From the NCBI RefSeq assembly GCF_037577855.1, contig NZ_JBAKFX010000097.1, positions 1-7,544 of the forward strand: 7,544 nucleotides of DNA, given 5' to 3'. Shown here in pieces: positions 1-5,299 of the stretch. The position numbers and the translations under genes were made by a program. The notes below the pieces were generated by a model. It was not told where the DNA came from. It ran no database searches and worked only from the letters and a program-made list of their open reading frames with translations. The stretch comes from Dethiothermospora halolimnae (GTDB lineage: Bacteria; Bacillota; Clostridia; Tissierellales; VENL01). The first letter of the stretch is position 1. Every line of letters starts with the position of its first letter.

Positions 1-140
1 TAAAGGAACTTGAGTTTATCGATAAATCATATAAAGAAAATGAATTGAAAAAGAAACCTATATTAATAACAGCTAGTAAAAAACATATAGTTGATAAGTT
101 TATAAAAGATAAGGATATACCATTTGAACACTACTTTATA
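1..140 (+). repeat. Direct repeat, copy 1 (5' block of trx1)
   Basis: Positions 1-140 match 4601-4740 with an offset of exactly 4600. By eye I count 9 differences in 140 bases, including runs of more than 40 identical bases. Beyond about 150 the two copies diverge strongly although they remain homologous as proteins. This pattern suggests recent duplication or gene conversion of the active-site half of the thioredoxin gene. Confidence 0.85.
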
Positions 141-296
141 ACGGAAGAAGAGCTAGATAAAAAAATAGGAGTAGGTAGTATACCATTAAGTTTTGTAATT
201 GATAAAGAGGGTAATGTTAAAATGGGTAAAAATGGATGGAGTAGTGATGAGTCATTTCAAAAAGAATTAATTGAAAAGGTTAATTCATTTAATTAG
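1..296 (+). CDS. Thioredoxin-like (TlpA/ResA-type) protein, C-terminal part (trx1)
   Basis: The reading frame is open from the left edge (first full codon at 3) to the TAG at 294-296, giving 97 visible residues. The 5' part, including the presumed CxxC site, lies outside the window. It aligns along its whole length with the second copy ending at 4896, where the residues just before this point contain a CEAC active site. Visible thioredoxin-fold hallmarks are a strand (KKPILITAS), the cis-proline loop (GSIPLSFVID, about visible residue 61) and the closing strand with a D-x-x-G-N turn. The protein is probably extracytoplasmic, by analogy with TlpA/ResA and from its secreted neighbours, but its signal peptide cannot be seen. 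An in-frame TTG at 45 is not a real start because homology continues upstream of it. The Cys-rich peptide gene begins 57 bases downstream, so the two are probably co-transcribed. Family assignment rests on motifs and the paralog. Confidence 0.8.
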   Translation, partial: KELEFIDKSYKENELKKKPILITASKKHIVDKFIKDKDIPFEHYFITEEELDKKIGVGSIPLSFVIDKEGNVKMGKNGWSSDESFQKELIEKVNSFN

Positions 297-345
297 GTAA
301 TAATTTTTAGGTGGGAAATGCTAGGAAAATAAATTTAAATGGAGG
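297..345 (+). promoter_or_regulatory. Conserved leader and ribosome binding site before peptide P1
   Basis: This untranslated stretch runs from the trx1 stop to the GGAGG ribosome binding site at 341-345. It holds the blocks GTAATAATTTTTAGGTGGG, AAATGCTA and AAATGGAGG, which recur in the same order before P2 (3911-3950) and, less exactly, before P3 (4897-4945). GGAGG sits 8 bases before the TTG at 354, the same spacing as in the other two peptide genes. That shared spacing fixes the TTG as the start. Whether the upstream block acts as an RNA element or is only duplicated sequence is not known. Confidence 0.6.
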
Positions 346-353
346 TATGTAAA

Positions 354-551
354 TTGAAGAATAAGAAAAAAGTTTTAGTAATGTTACTTGCTATAGTAAC
401 AATGTTAATGGTTGTTGGTAATGTGGCTTTTGCTACTCATATAGTTGATAGATGGAAAAGTTGTAAAGATAATGGAGAGGACTGTACTTATTATGTTAGA
501 AAATGTACAGATATTAATGATCCAGACAGTTGCTGGGTTGAAAAGGAGTAG
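354..551 (+). CDS. Small secreted 4-Cys peptide P1
   Basis: The gene encodes 65 residues. The chosen start is the TTG at 354, which has GGAGG 8 bases upstream. An in-frame ATG at 339 overlaps that ribosome binding site and is rejected. Residues 1-27 form a Sec signal peptide: KNKKK n-region, a Leu/Val/Met core, and an AFA cleavage site before THIVDRW. The mature part is about 38 residues, acidic, with Cys at mature positions 10, 17, 24 and 33, Trp at 7, and a C-TDINDPDS-C-WV segment that P3 repeats almost exactly. Compared with P2 and P3 it lacks the C-terminal extension carrying further Cys. It is flanked by a thioredoxin-like gene and a lipoprotein gene. I do not recognise a named family. 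It could be a disulfide-stabilised bacteriocin-like or signalling peptide, or a small redox partner of the thioredoxin. No modifying enzyme such as a lanthionine synthase or radical SAM protein is in view. Confidence 0.8.
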   Translation: MKNKKKVLVMLLAIVTMLMVVGNVAFATHIVDRWKSCKDNGEDCTYYVRKCTDINDPDSCWVEKE

Positions 552-701
552 CTATTAAGTCATAAAATCCTTATTTTAAAAATAAAGACAATATTATTGT
601 AAAAATGTATTTTTATTAAACTAGCTATCATTCCCCATCTATATAATATATAGAATTAAGATAATAAGTAGGAAATACAGTTTTTTAAGTAGTATTTGGT
701 T

Positions 702-708
702 AGGAGGG
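702..708 (+). promoter_or_regulatory. Ribosome binding site pointing to an ATT start
   Basis: AGGAGGG at 702-708 is the strongest Shine-Dalgarno match near this gene. Six bases downstream lies ATT at 715, in frame with the lipoprotein. No ATG, GTG or TTG in that frame is at a workable distance. The next is TTG at 742, inside the hydrophobic part of the signal peptide and without a ribosome binding site. SBP2 has the same arrangement (GAGGAGG, 6 bases, ATG). Confidence 0.75.
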
Positions 709-714
709 AAAACT

Positions 715-2064
715 ATTAAAAGGTTATATATTGCTATATTATTGATACTTACACCTTTGCTATTAGTACTGGCAGGCTGTTCTGAAGAAAAGAGTAATGA
801 AACAAATAATATACTAGAAAAAGAAGTAACCATAGCAGTTTGGGATAAAGACATAAACAATTTTGGTAGTGTAACAGGTCCCACAATAAATGATAATATG
901 ACAAGTTTTAAAGCAAATAAAGATATAAATGTAATATACGATATAATTCATGCTAATACATATGAAGAATACTTAAATAAATTAAATATAAAGTTATATA
1001 AAGAGAATGGTCCCACCTTAATTTACTTTTATAATGGAGATTATAGAGGTTCAGCTATAAACTATATAAAACAAGGAGTAGCTTTAGAGTTAGAAGAAGA
1101 CAAATTGCCTAATGTAAATAAATTGTACGATATATTTAAAGAAGATAGTATTTATTATATACCTATAGGTATGAATTATCCTGCAGTAATACTCAATAAA
1201 CCGATGTTGGATAGATTAAATATTAAGGAACCTGATATAAACTGGACTAAAAAAGATTTTACAGACATGAGGGAGAAATGGATAAGTAGCAAAGAAAGAA
1301 TATTTAGTTCAGATGAGTATTCATATATAGTTAGATATCCTTATTATGAATTAAATATAATAGATGAAGAAAAGAAAAAAATAAATTTAAATACTGATAT
1401 TATTAAAGAATTTTTAAAGAAATCTAAAGAAAAATTGTCCTCGAATAAATATAAGTTTATTGAAGATTTGGAGTTTTATTATAATGCTATTTTTGAAGAT
1501 AATTCAGAGGAGAAGCATAAGGAGTATAGGCAAAGAATGCAAAACAAAGGAGAATCTTTAACAATAAGTTATAGATCAGAGAACACCTTAAAGGTAAGAC
1601 CAAGATGTAGAGCTAACAAAGACTTTATAATCGTACCGAATCCATACAATAAAAGGTTAAATACTTTTGGTTTTATAGTAAATAAAAGGGGAAAGAATAT
1701 AGAAGCAGGGTTAGAGTTTATAAATCAATTATTATCGGATGAAAATCAAATGAAGGTATATACAGATGAGGTTTATTGGTTTTATCCGGTTAATAAAGAA
1801 ATAGAGGATAAAATAAATAAAAAAGCAAGGGAAAGAGATGTAGAAGAAAAATATATAACAATGAGAAAACATGTTTTGGATAAAATAAAAAGTGGAGATG
1901 ATATGAATTATCTAGGTGAAGATGTAAAGGTTCAATACATAAGAAAGAGTATAGAGAAAGATTTCTTTAAGATTATATTTTCAGACAAAGAATATACCGA
2001 TGAAGAACTGGAAAATAAGTTAATAGAGATGGAGAATAAGTATCAGTTGTATTTTAGGGAATAA
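715..2064 (+). CDS. Solute-binding-like lipoprotein SBP1 (ATT start)
   Basis: Read from the ATT at 715, the product is 449 residues starting (M)KRLYIAILLILTPLLLV. It has a class II lipoprotein signal with lipobox LAGC and lipidated Cys22, so it should be anchored on the outer face of the membrane. The mature part resembles family 1 (MalE-like) extracellular solute-binding proteins. It shows an early VTIAVW strand, TYEEYLNKLNIKLY followed by NGPTLIYF, a YYIPIGMN segment, a W-T-K-K-D helix start, and a C-terminal FGFIVNKRGKNIEAGLEF block leading to YPVNKEIE. It is paralogous to the lipoproteins at 2297 and 5300. No ABC permease or ATPase is nearby, so it is an orphan binding protein. It lies 163 bases after P1 and ends before a strong terminator. 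The ATT start may lower expression, or it may be a mutated ATG in a gene being lost. TTG at 742 is the fallback start but would remove the basic N-terminus of the signal. Confidence 0.85.
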   Translation: MKRLYIAILLILTPLLLVLAGCSEEKSNETNNILEKEVTIAVWDKDINNFGSVTGPTINDNMTSFKANKDINVIYDIIHANTYEEYLNKLNIKLYKENGPTLIYFYNGDYRGSAINYIKQGVALELEEDKLPNVNKLYDIFKEDSIYYIPIGMNYPAVILNKPMLDRLNIKEPDINWTKKDFTDMREKWISSKERIFSSDEYSYIVRYPYYELNIIDEEKKKINLNTDIIKEFLKKSKEKLSSNKYKFIEDLEFYYNAIFEDNSEEKHKEYRQRMQNKGESLTISYRSENTLKVRPRCRANKDFIIVPNPYNKRLNTFGFIVNKRGKNIEAGLEFINQLLSDENQMKVYTDEVYWFYPVNKEIEDKINKKARERDVEEKYITMRKHVLDKIKSGDDMNYLGEDVKVQYIRKSIEKDFFKIIFSDKEYTDEELENKLIEMENKYQLYFRE

Positions 2065-2108
2065 TTTTTTGAAATCAGAGGAGAAGGGAGAGGGGAGAGA
2101 TAATTGTA

Positions 2109-2134
2109 GGACTAGGCATGCCTAGTCCATTTTT
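2109..2134 (+). terminator. Rho-independent terminator after SBP1
   Basis: A perfect 20-base palindrome at 2109-2128 can form an 8-bp stem (GGACTAGG / CCTAGTCC) with a CATG loop. ATTTTT follows at once. It lies 45 bases after the SBP1 stop and is the only strong terminator within the cassette region. It separates the trx1-P1-SBP1 group from SBP2. Confidence 0.8.
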
Positions 2135-2217
2135 AGAGCCATAAAATAAGGAAGATAAGATATAGTTTCTTGTTATTAAAAATATTATTGTATAGATAAT
2201 TTAATACCAATATATGG

Positions 2218-2246
2218 TTGAGGACAAGCATATATATATGTATAAT
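2218..2246 (+). promoter_or_regulatory. Candidate sigma-A promoter for SBP2
   Basis: TTGAGG at 2218-2223 (4 of 6 to TTGACA) and a perfect TATAAT at 2241-2246 are separated by 17 bases. The -10 box lies about 50 bases before the SBP2 start and downstream of the terminator at 2109-2134, where a new promoter would be needed. The local sequence is extremely AT-rich, so chance -10 boxes are expected. Confidence 0.55.
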
Positions 2247-2296
2247 ATAAGTATAGATACAAATAAATGTAAAATAATTAAGTGAGGAGGAAAATA

Positions 2297-3604
2297 ATGA
2301 GAAAATACTTAATATTTCTTATATGTATGTTACTATGTATAGATTTAGTTGGATGTAGTAAGAATGCTGACAAAAAAGAAATAACTATAGCAATGTGGGA
2401 GAAAATACCCACAAGTTCAGCAATAAATATGTATATGCAAACCTTTGAAAGGGAAAATAATGTTAAGGTTAATTATGAAAAAATAAAGGCACCAACTTAT
2501 GAAGAGTATTTAAAAAAATTAAATACAAAGTTATATTTAAAAAACGGTCCTACGTTGATATGTATAGGAGTTAATAATTTGTATAAAACTTATATAGACC
2601 GAGGTGTAGCTTTAGAAGTAAAAGACAAGATTCCAAATATAGATAAATTATATGACAATTTTAAAGAAAAAAATATTTACTATGTACCTGTTGGAATGAT
2701 TTGTAAGGTTACAGAAATAGATAAAGATTATTTAAAAGAATTAGATTTAGAAAATATAGAATTAAACTGGACAAAACAAGATTACATAAAATTAAAAGAA
2801 AAGTGGCTAAAATTACAACCTAGACCATTTAACTATAGGGCCTATAGGGATATAGTTCAATATCCACTTAAGAATATTGATATATTTGACTCCGATACAA
2901 AAGATATTAAAATTAATGCAGATAGGATTAAAAAATATATTAAAAAAGCTAAAGATCAAATATTTTCAGAAAACTATGCTTTAAAAAAGGGATATCGATA
3001 TGATAAATATATAGACTTTATCAGAAAAAAAACTGATGGAGATATTAGAAAACTATGGGATTTACATTATTCTATAGAAGATAATCTATTAATAAAAAGT
3101 ACAGAAAGAGAGAATGGATTAAAATTTAGAAATATGTATGCTCAAAATACCAAAGATATGATTTTTTTACCAAATGTCATGAAAAATGAGTATCAAATAA
3201 AAACGTGGGGATTTATAGTTAACAGGAATGGGAAAAATGCTGAATTAGGTTGCAAATTTATAAACGGACTTTTAGACGATGAACAACAAATTGATATATA
3301 TAACGATACAGTACATGGAGACTTTCCAGTTAATAAAGATATCGAAGAAGAAATAAGAAAGATAGAAGAGGAAAGAGAAATAGAAGATAGATTTATAAAA
3401 TTAAAGGAATATATACTAGATAAATTTAATAAAGGAGAATATAAAGTCTATAATAGTCAAGATAGTAAAAAAGTAGAGTTTTATAACATGTTAGAAGAAG
3501 ATTTAGTTAAAATTATATTTGATGAAAAGGAATACTCAGATGAGGAGTTAAGTAGAAAGTTACAGAGATTAGAGGATAAGTATAATATGTGGTTGACGGA
3601 ATAG
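2297..3604 (+). CDS. Solute-binding-like lipoprotein SBP2
   Basis: The product is 435 residues from the ATG at 2297, which follows GAGGAGG (2284-2290) by 6 bases. An in-frame GTG at 2282 overlaps that ribosome binding site and is not used. The lipoprotein signal MRKYLIFLICMLLCIDLVGC has its lipidated Cys at residue 20. The body follows the pattern of SBP1 and SBP3: ITIAMW, FERENNVKVNYEKI, TYEEYLKKLNTKLY, NGPTLIC, YYVPVGM, LNWTKQDY, PLKNIDIFD, the C-terminal WGFIVNRNGKNAELGCKFING, then FPVNKDIEEE and a final DEKEYSDEEL helix. It therefore belongs to the same orphan family, resembling family 1 extracellular solute-binding proteins. It stands alone, with a terminator before it, its own candidate promoter, and no peptide or thioredoxin gene directly upstream. 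It may be a duplicated lipoprotein that lost its cassette partners. The ligand is unknown. Confidence 0.88.
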   Translation: MRKYLIFLICMLLCIDLVGCSKNADKKEITIAMWEKIPTSSAINMYMQTFERENNVKVNYEKIKAPTYEEYLKKLNTKLYLKNGPTLICIGVNNLYKTYIDRGVALEVKDKIPNIDKLYDNFKEKNIYYVPVGMICKVTEIDKDYLKELDLENIELNWTKQDYIKLKEKWLKLQPRPFNYRAYRDIVQYPLKNIDIFDSDTKDIKINADRIKKYIKKAKDQIFSENYALKKGYRYDKYIDFIRKKTDGDIRKLWDLHYSIEDNLLIKSTERENGLKFRNMYAQNTKDMIFLPNVMKNEYQIKTWGFIVNRNGKNAELGCKFINGLLDDEQQIDIYNDTVHGDFPVNKDIEEEIRKIEEEREIEDRFIKLKEYILDKFNKGEYKVYNSQDSKKVEFYNMLEEDLVKIIFDEKEYSDEELSRKLQRLEDKYNMWLTE

Positions 3605-3910
3605 TTTTTTTAATTAAGAGTTAATAGTTAACGACTAAGAATGTAAAGAAAGTTTAAGCTTAAGGGGAGATATTATTCTAAGTGGACAATGTATAGTTAA
3701 GGGGATTGTGATCCATAGGTTTGTAAAATATTATATTGTAAATTAGATTTAGATAAATTAGGCTTTAAGTTATTAATTTTCAAGGAACATTGTAAATATA
3801 AAAAGTTAAATAAATTAAGAAAAAAGATTACACAAGCGATAGAGGTAAATAATATCTGGTTTTTTATTATATTTTAGGATTAAATAACTTAAAAAACATA
3901 AATTTACTTG
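3605..3910. other. Gene-poor stretch between SBP2 and the P2 leader
   Basis: I see no supportable gene in these 306 bases. No strong terminator follows SBP2: there is only a T-run at 3605-3611, a weak inverted repeat (GTTAA-TAG-TTAAC) and the palindrome TTAAGCTTAA at 3654-3663. One frame is open from 3719 to a TAG near 3875 (about 52 codons, Lys/Leu/Cys-rich) but has no start codon or ribosome binding site. By analogy with P1 and P3, a thioredoxin gene would be expected just before the P2 leader. No recognisable remnant of one is left. Confidence 0.5.
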
Positions 3911-3950
3911 GATAATAATTTTAGGTGGAAATGCTAAATAGAAATGGAGG
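3911..3950 (+). promoter_or_regulatory. Conserved leader and ribosome binding site before peptide P2
   Basis: ATAATAATTTTAGGTGG, then AAATGCTA and AAATGGAGG, match the P1 leader closely in sequence and order with a few bases deleted between blocks. GGAGG at 3946-3950 is 8 bases before the ATG at 3959. Here the leader is kept although no thioredoxin gene stands before it, so its conservation is not just a by-product of the end of that gene. Confidence 0.6.
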
Positions 3951-3958
3951 AGTTATGT

Positions 3959-4165
3959 ATGAAAAAGACAAAAAGTATAATTTTATTTTTGGCTATTGTA
4001 ACAATATCATTAGTATTTAGTAATATTGTTCTTGCCAATTCACCAAAACAAACATGGTTGGAATGTAATGAAAGGGGAGGAGAAACTATTTGTTGTAGAA
4101 AAATCAGAAGGTGTATAGAGCCGGGTGATTGTTGGGTTGATATAATAGACTGCTATAGAAAATAA
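3959..4165 (+). CDS. Small secreted 6-Cys peptide P2
   Basis: The product is 68 residues from the ATG at 3959. An in-frame ATG at 3944 overlaps the GGAGG site and is rejected. Residues 1-26 form a Sec signal peptide: MKKTK, a hydrophobic core, and a VLA cleavage site before NSPKQTW. The mature part is about 42 residues with Cys at mature positions 10, 19, 20, 26, 32 and 39, including a Cys-Cys pair. Trp7, the C-x5-C spacing and the later DCWV motif align with P1 and P3, so this is a third member of the same unrecognised family. It is the most basic of the three (RKIRRC). Its context is broken: no thioredoxin gene directly before it and no lipoprotein gene after it. About 75 bases downstream it runs into a CcdA-like remnant, so it may have lost its lipoprotein in the rearrangement that created that junction. 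Confidence 0.8.
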   Translation: MKKTKSIILFLAIVTISLVFSNIVLANSPKQTWLECNERGGETICCRKIRRCIEPGDCWVDIIDCYRK

Positions 4166-4239
4166 GAAATATTACAATATGAGTTTGTGATTTTATATTA
4201 AATTAGCATTTCTGCCTAACTTTAAATAGTATATATTAT

Positions 4240-4545
4240 GTACAATTACCCAATGGAATTGTAAAAATTTTTACAAATATAAAGAGAAATATATTTATAA
4301 TAACAGCCTTAGCTTTTTTACTGGGATTTATAATATTCTTTACCGAGTTTTATGTACAGGACAAATTTATCTCCCAACAATAGTCTCAATGATTCAAACT
4401 GGGGATAAAGGCATTTATAATGTACAAGCTATATTTAGATTAATAATATACAATATAGGCTTTGTAATACCACTTATTGTAATATGTCTATTTACATACT
4501 TTGGACAAAGAATCCTTGATATCTCAGAAGTATTTAGAAGAGGTA
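4240..4545 (+). pseudogene. Remnant of a CcdA/DsbD-type transmembrane thiol-electron transporter, frameshifted
   Basis: Translating from 4240 gives VQLPNGIVKIFTNIKRN, then a hydrophobic helix (FIITALAFLLGFIIFFTEF, about 4294-4350). Moving one base back in frame at 4350 continues it as LCTGQIYLPTIVSMIQTG, an amphipathic segment, and a second helix (NIGFVIPLIVICLFTYFG) ending in QRILDISEVFRR. The CTGQ-YLPT motif with its Cys is typical of the second half of the CcdA/DsbD membrane domain, which passes electrons from cytoplasmic thioredoxin to extracytoplasmic thioredoxin-fold proteins. The frame change falls in a TTTT run at 4348-4351 where five T would restore the frame. The N-terminal half is missing and there is no start. 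At the right end the frame passes into trx2. Only the last part of such a gene is present, so it should be inactive. A sequencing error could explain the frameshift but not the missing half. Confidence 0.75.
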
Positions 4546-4896
4546 GTAAAAGAAGAGAATACATTCTTAATATTCTTTTCACCTAGCTGTGAAGCCTGTG
4601 TAAAGGAACTTGAGTTTATTAATAAATCATATAAAGAAAATGAATTGAAAAAGAAACCTATACTAATAACAGCTAGTGAAGAACATATAGTTGATAAGTT
4701 TATAAAAGATAAGGATATACCATTTGAGTATTATTTTATAACGGAAGAAGAGTTTAATAAGGAAATAGATGCTAGGGCAATACCATTAAATATTATGTTA
4801 GATGAAAATGGTAATATAAAAATGCATAAAGAAGGATGGCAAGATAATAAATTATTTCATAAAAGAATAATTGATAAAGTCAATTCTTTTAATTAA
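4501..4896 (+). CDS. Thioredoxin-like (TlpA/ResA-type) protein, 5' end fused or truncated (trx2)
   Basis: The frame is open from 4483 to the TAA at 4894-4896. From the TTG at 4501 it gives 131 residues. Thioredoxin features are a beta strand (FLIFFSP), the active site CEAC (Cys30/Cys33), LKKKPILITAS, the cis-Pro loop RAIPLN (Pro95) and a closing D-x-x-G-N turn. It is paralogous to trx1 along the visible length. No signal peptide or lipobox can be found, and no ribosome binding site precedes 4501. Bases 4501-4545 also encode, in another frame, the end of the CcdA-like remnant. The natural 5' end therefore seems to have been lost by a deletion joining the remnant to the thioredoxin coding region. 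It may be untranslated, or made as a cytoplasmic or frameshifted product. P3 follows 57 bases after the stop, the same spacing as trx1 to P1. Confidence 0.6.
   Translation: MDKESLISQKYLEEVVKEENTFLIFFSPSCEACVKELEFINKSYKENELKKKPILITASEEHIVDKFIKDKDIPFEYYFITEEEFNKEIDARAIPLNIMLDENGNIKMHKEGWQDNKLFHKRIIDKVNSFN
4601..4740 (+). repeat. Direct repeat, copy 2 (5' block of trx2)
   Basis: This is the second copy of the block at 1-140, with about 9 differences by eye. It covers the region just after the CEAC active site. The downstream third of the gene, including the cis-Pro loop surroundings, is much more diverged. Confidence 0.85.
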
Positions 4897-4945
4897 GTAA
4901 TAAATTTTAGATAGTGAATACTATGAAAATAAGTGAAAATGGAGG
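4897..4945 (+). promoter_or_regulatory. Leader and ribosome binding site before peptide P3
   Basis: GTAATAAATTTTAG, then ACTATGAAAATAAGTG and AAAATGGAGG, correspond to the P1 leader with substitutions in the middle. GGAGG at 4941-4945 lies 8 bases before the ATG at 4954, as for P1 and P2. This supports 4954 over the upstream in-frame GTG (4933), ATG (4939) and TTG (4948). Confidence 0.55.
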
Positions 4946-4953
4946 CATTGTCT

Positions 4954-5190
4954 ATGAATAAGAAAAAAAGAATAATAGTTTTGTTTTTAGTCGCCATGAC
5001 TATGTTAATGATTGTTTCTAATATAGCTTTTGCAGATCATGTGGTAGATGAGTGGATAGATAAAATACCATTTGAGGGACTTTGTTTGAAGTGTGAAAAA
5101 ATGAGAGTTTGTACAGATATAAATAATCCAAATAGTTGTCGAGTTGAAACTGGTGAATGTTGGCAAGATTATAATCCTGACTGTGGTTAG
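4954..5190 (+). CDS. Small secreted 6-Cys peptide P3
   Basis: The product is 78 residues from the ATG at 4954. Residues 1-27 are a Sec signal peptide (MNKKKR, a hydrophobic core, and an AFA cleavage site before DHVVDEW) that closely matches the P1 signal. The mature part is about 51 residues with Cys at mature positions 17, 20, 26, 35, 42 and 50. The core C-TDINNPNS-C-x-V is nearly identical to P1, and Trp7 is kept. Unlike P1 it has a CLKC pair and a C-terminal tail with two more Cys (GECWQDYNPDCG). CLKC has the spacing of a thioredoxin-type CxxC, so a redox-active role is possible, but a 51-residue peptide cannot be a thioredoxin fold. The gene sits between trx2 and SBP3, 109 bases before the latter. 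I do not recognise a named family. Confidence 0.82.
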   Translation: MNKKKRIIVLFLVAMTMLMIVSNIAFADHVVDEWIDKIPFEGLCLKCEKMRVCTDINNPNSCRVETGECWQDYNPDCG

Positions 5191-5299
5191 AACTTGGTTA
5201 ATTTTTTAGTATTAAAATAGATATTTGCTATCTAAAATTTATTTAATATATTAAGAATATAACAATATTGGACTTAAAAATAGTAAGGGGAGTCACATA

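Noticed and set aside
318..332. Micro-ORF ATG CTA GGA AAA TAA in the P1 leader, preceded by AGGTGGG, as a regulatory leader peptide
   Set aside because: The equivalent ATG before P2 opens a long frame overlapping P2, and the one before P3 encodes a different peptide. The peptide sequence is not conserved even though the nucleotides are.
354..551. Lantibiotic or sactipeptide precursor for P1 and its relatives
   Set aside because: The peptides carry Sec signal peptides with AxA cleavage sites rather than cytoplasmic leaders, and no modifying enzyme is in the window. Simple disulfide bonding fits the thioredoxin neighbours better.
639..653. TATAAT inside a palindrome (CTATATAATATATAG) as a promoter for SBP1
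   Set aside because: No acceptable -35 box lies at 15-19 bases upstream, and such AT palindromes are expected by chance here. A separate SBP1 promoter remains possible.
639..884. Minus-strand reading frame of 81 codons
   Set aside because: It lies opposite the SBP1 signal peptide and early coding region, has no ribosome binding site, and looks like a low-complexity antisense shadow.
3719..3877. Open frame of about 52 codons (Lys/Leu/Cys-rich) in the gap before P2
   Set aside because: It has no start codon, no ribosome binding site and no resemblance to the neighbouring families. A stretch of this length can be open by chance here. It could be a gene fragment, but I cannot support it.
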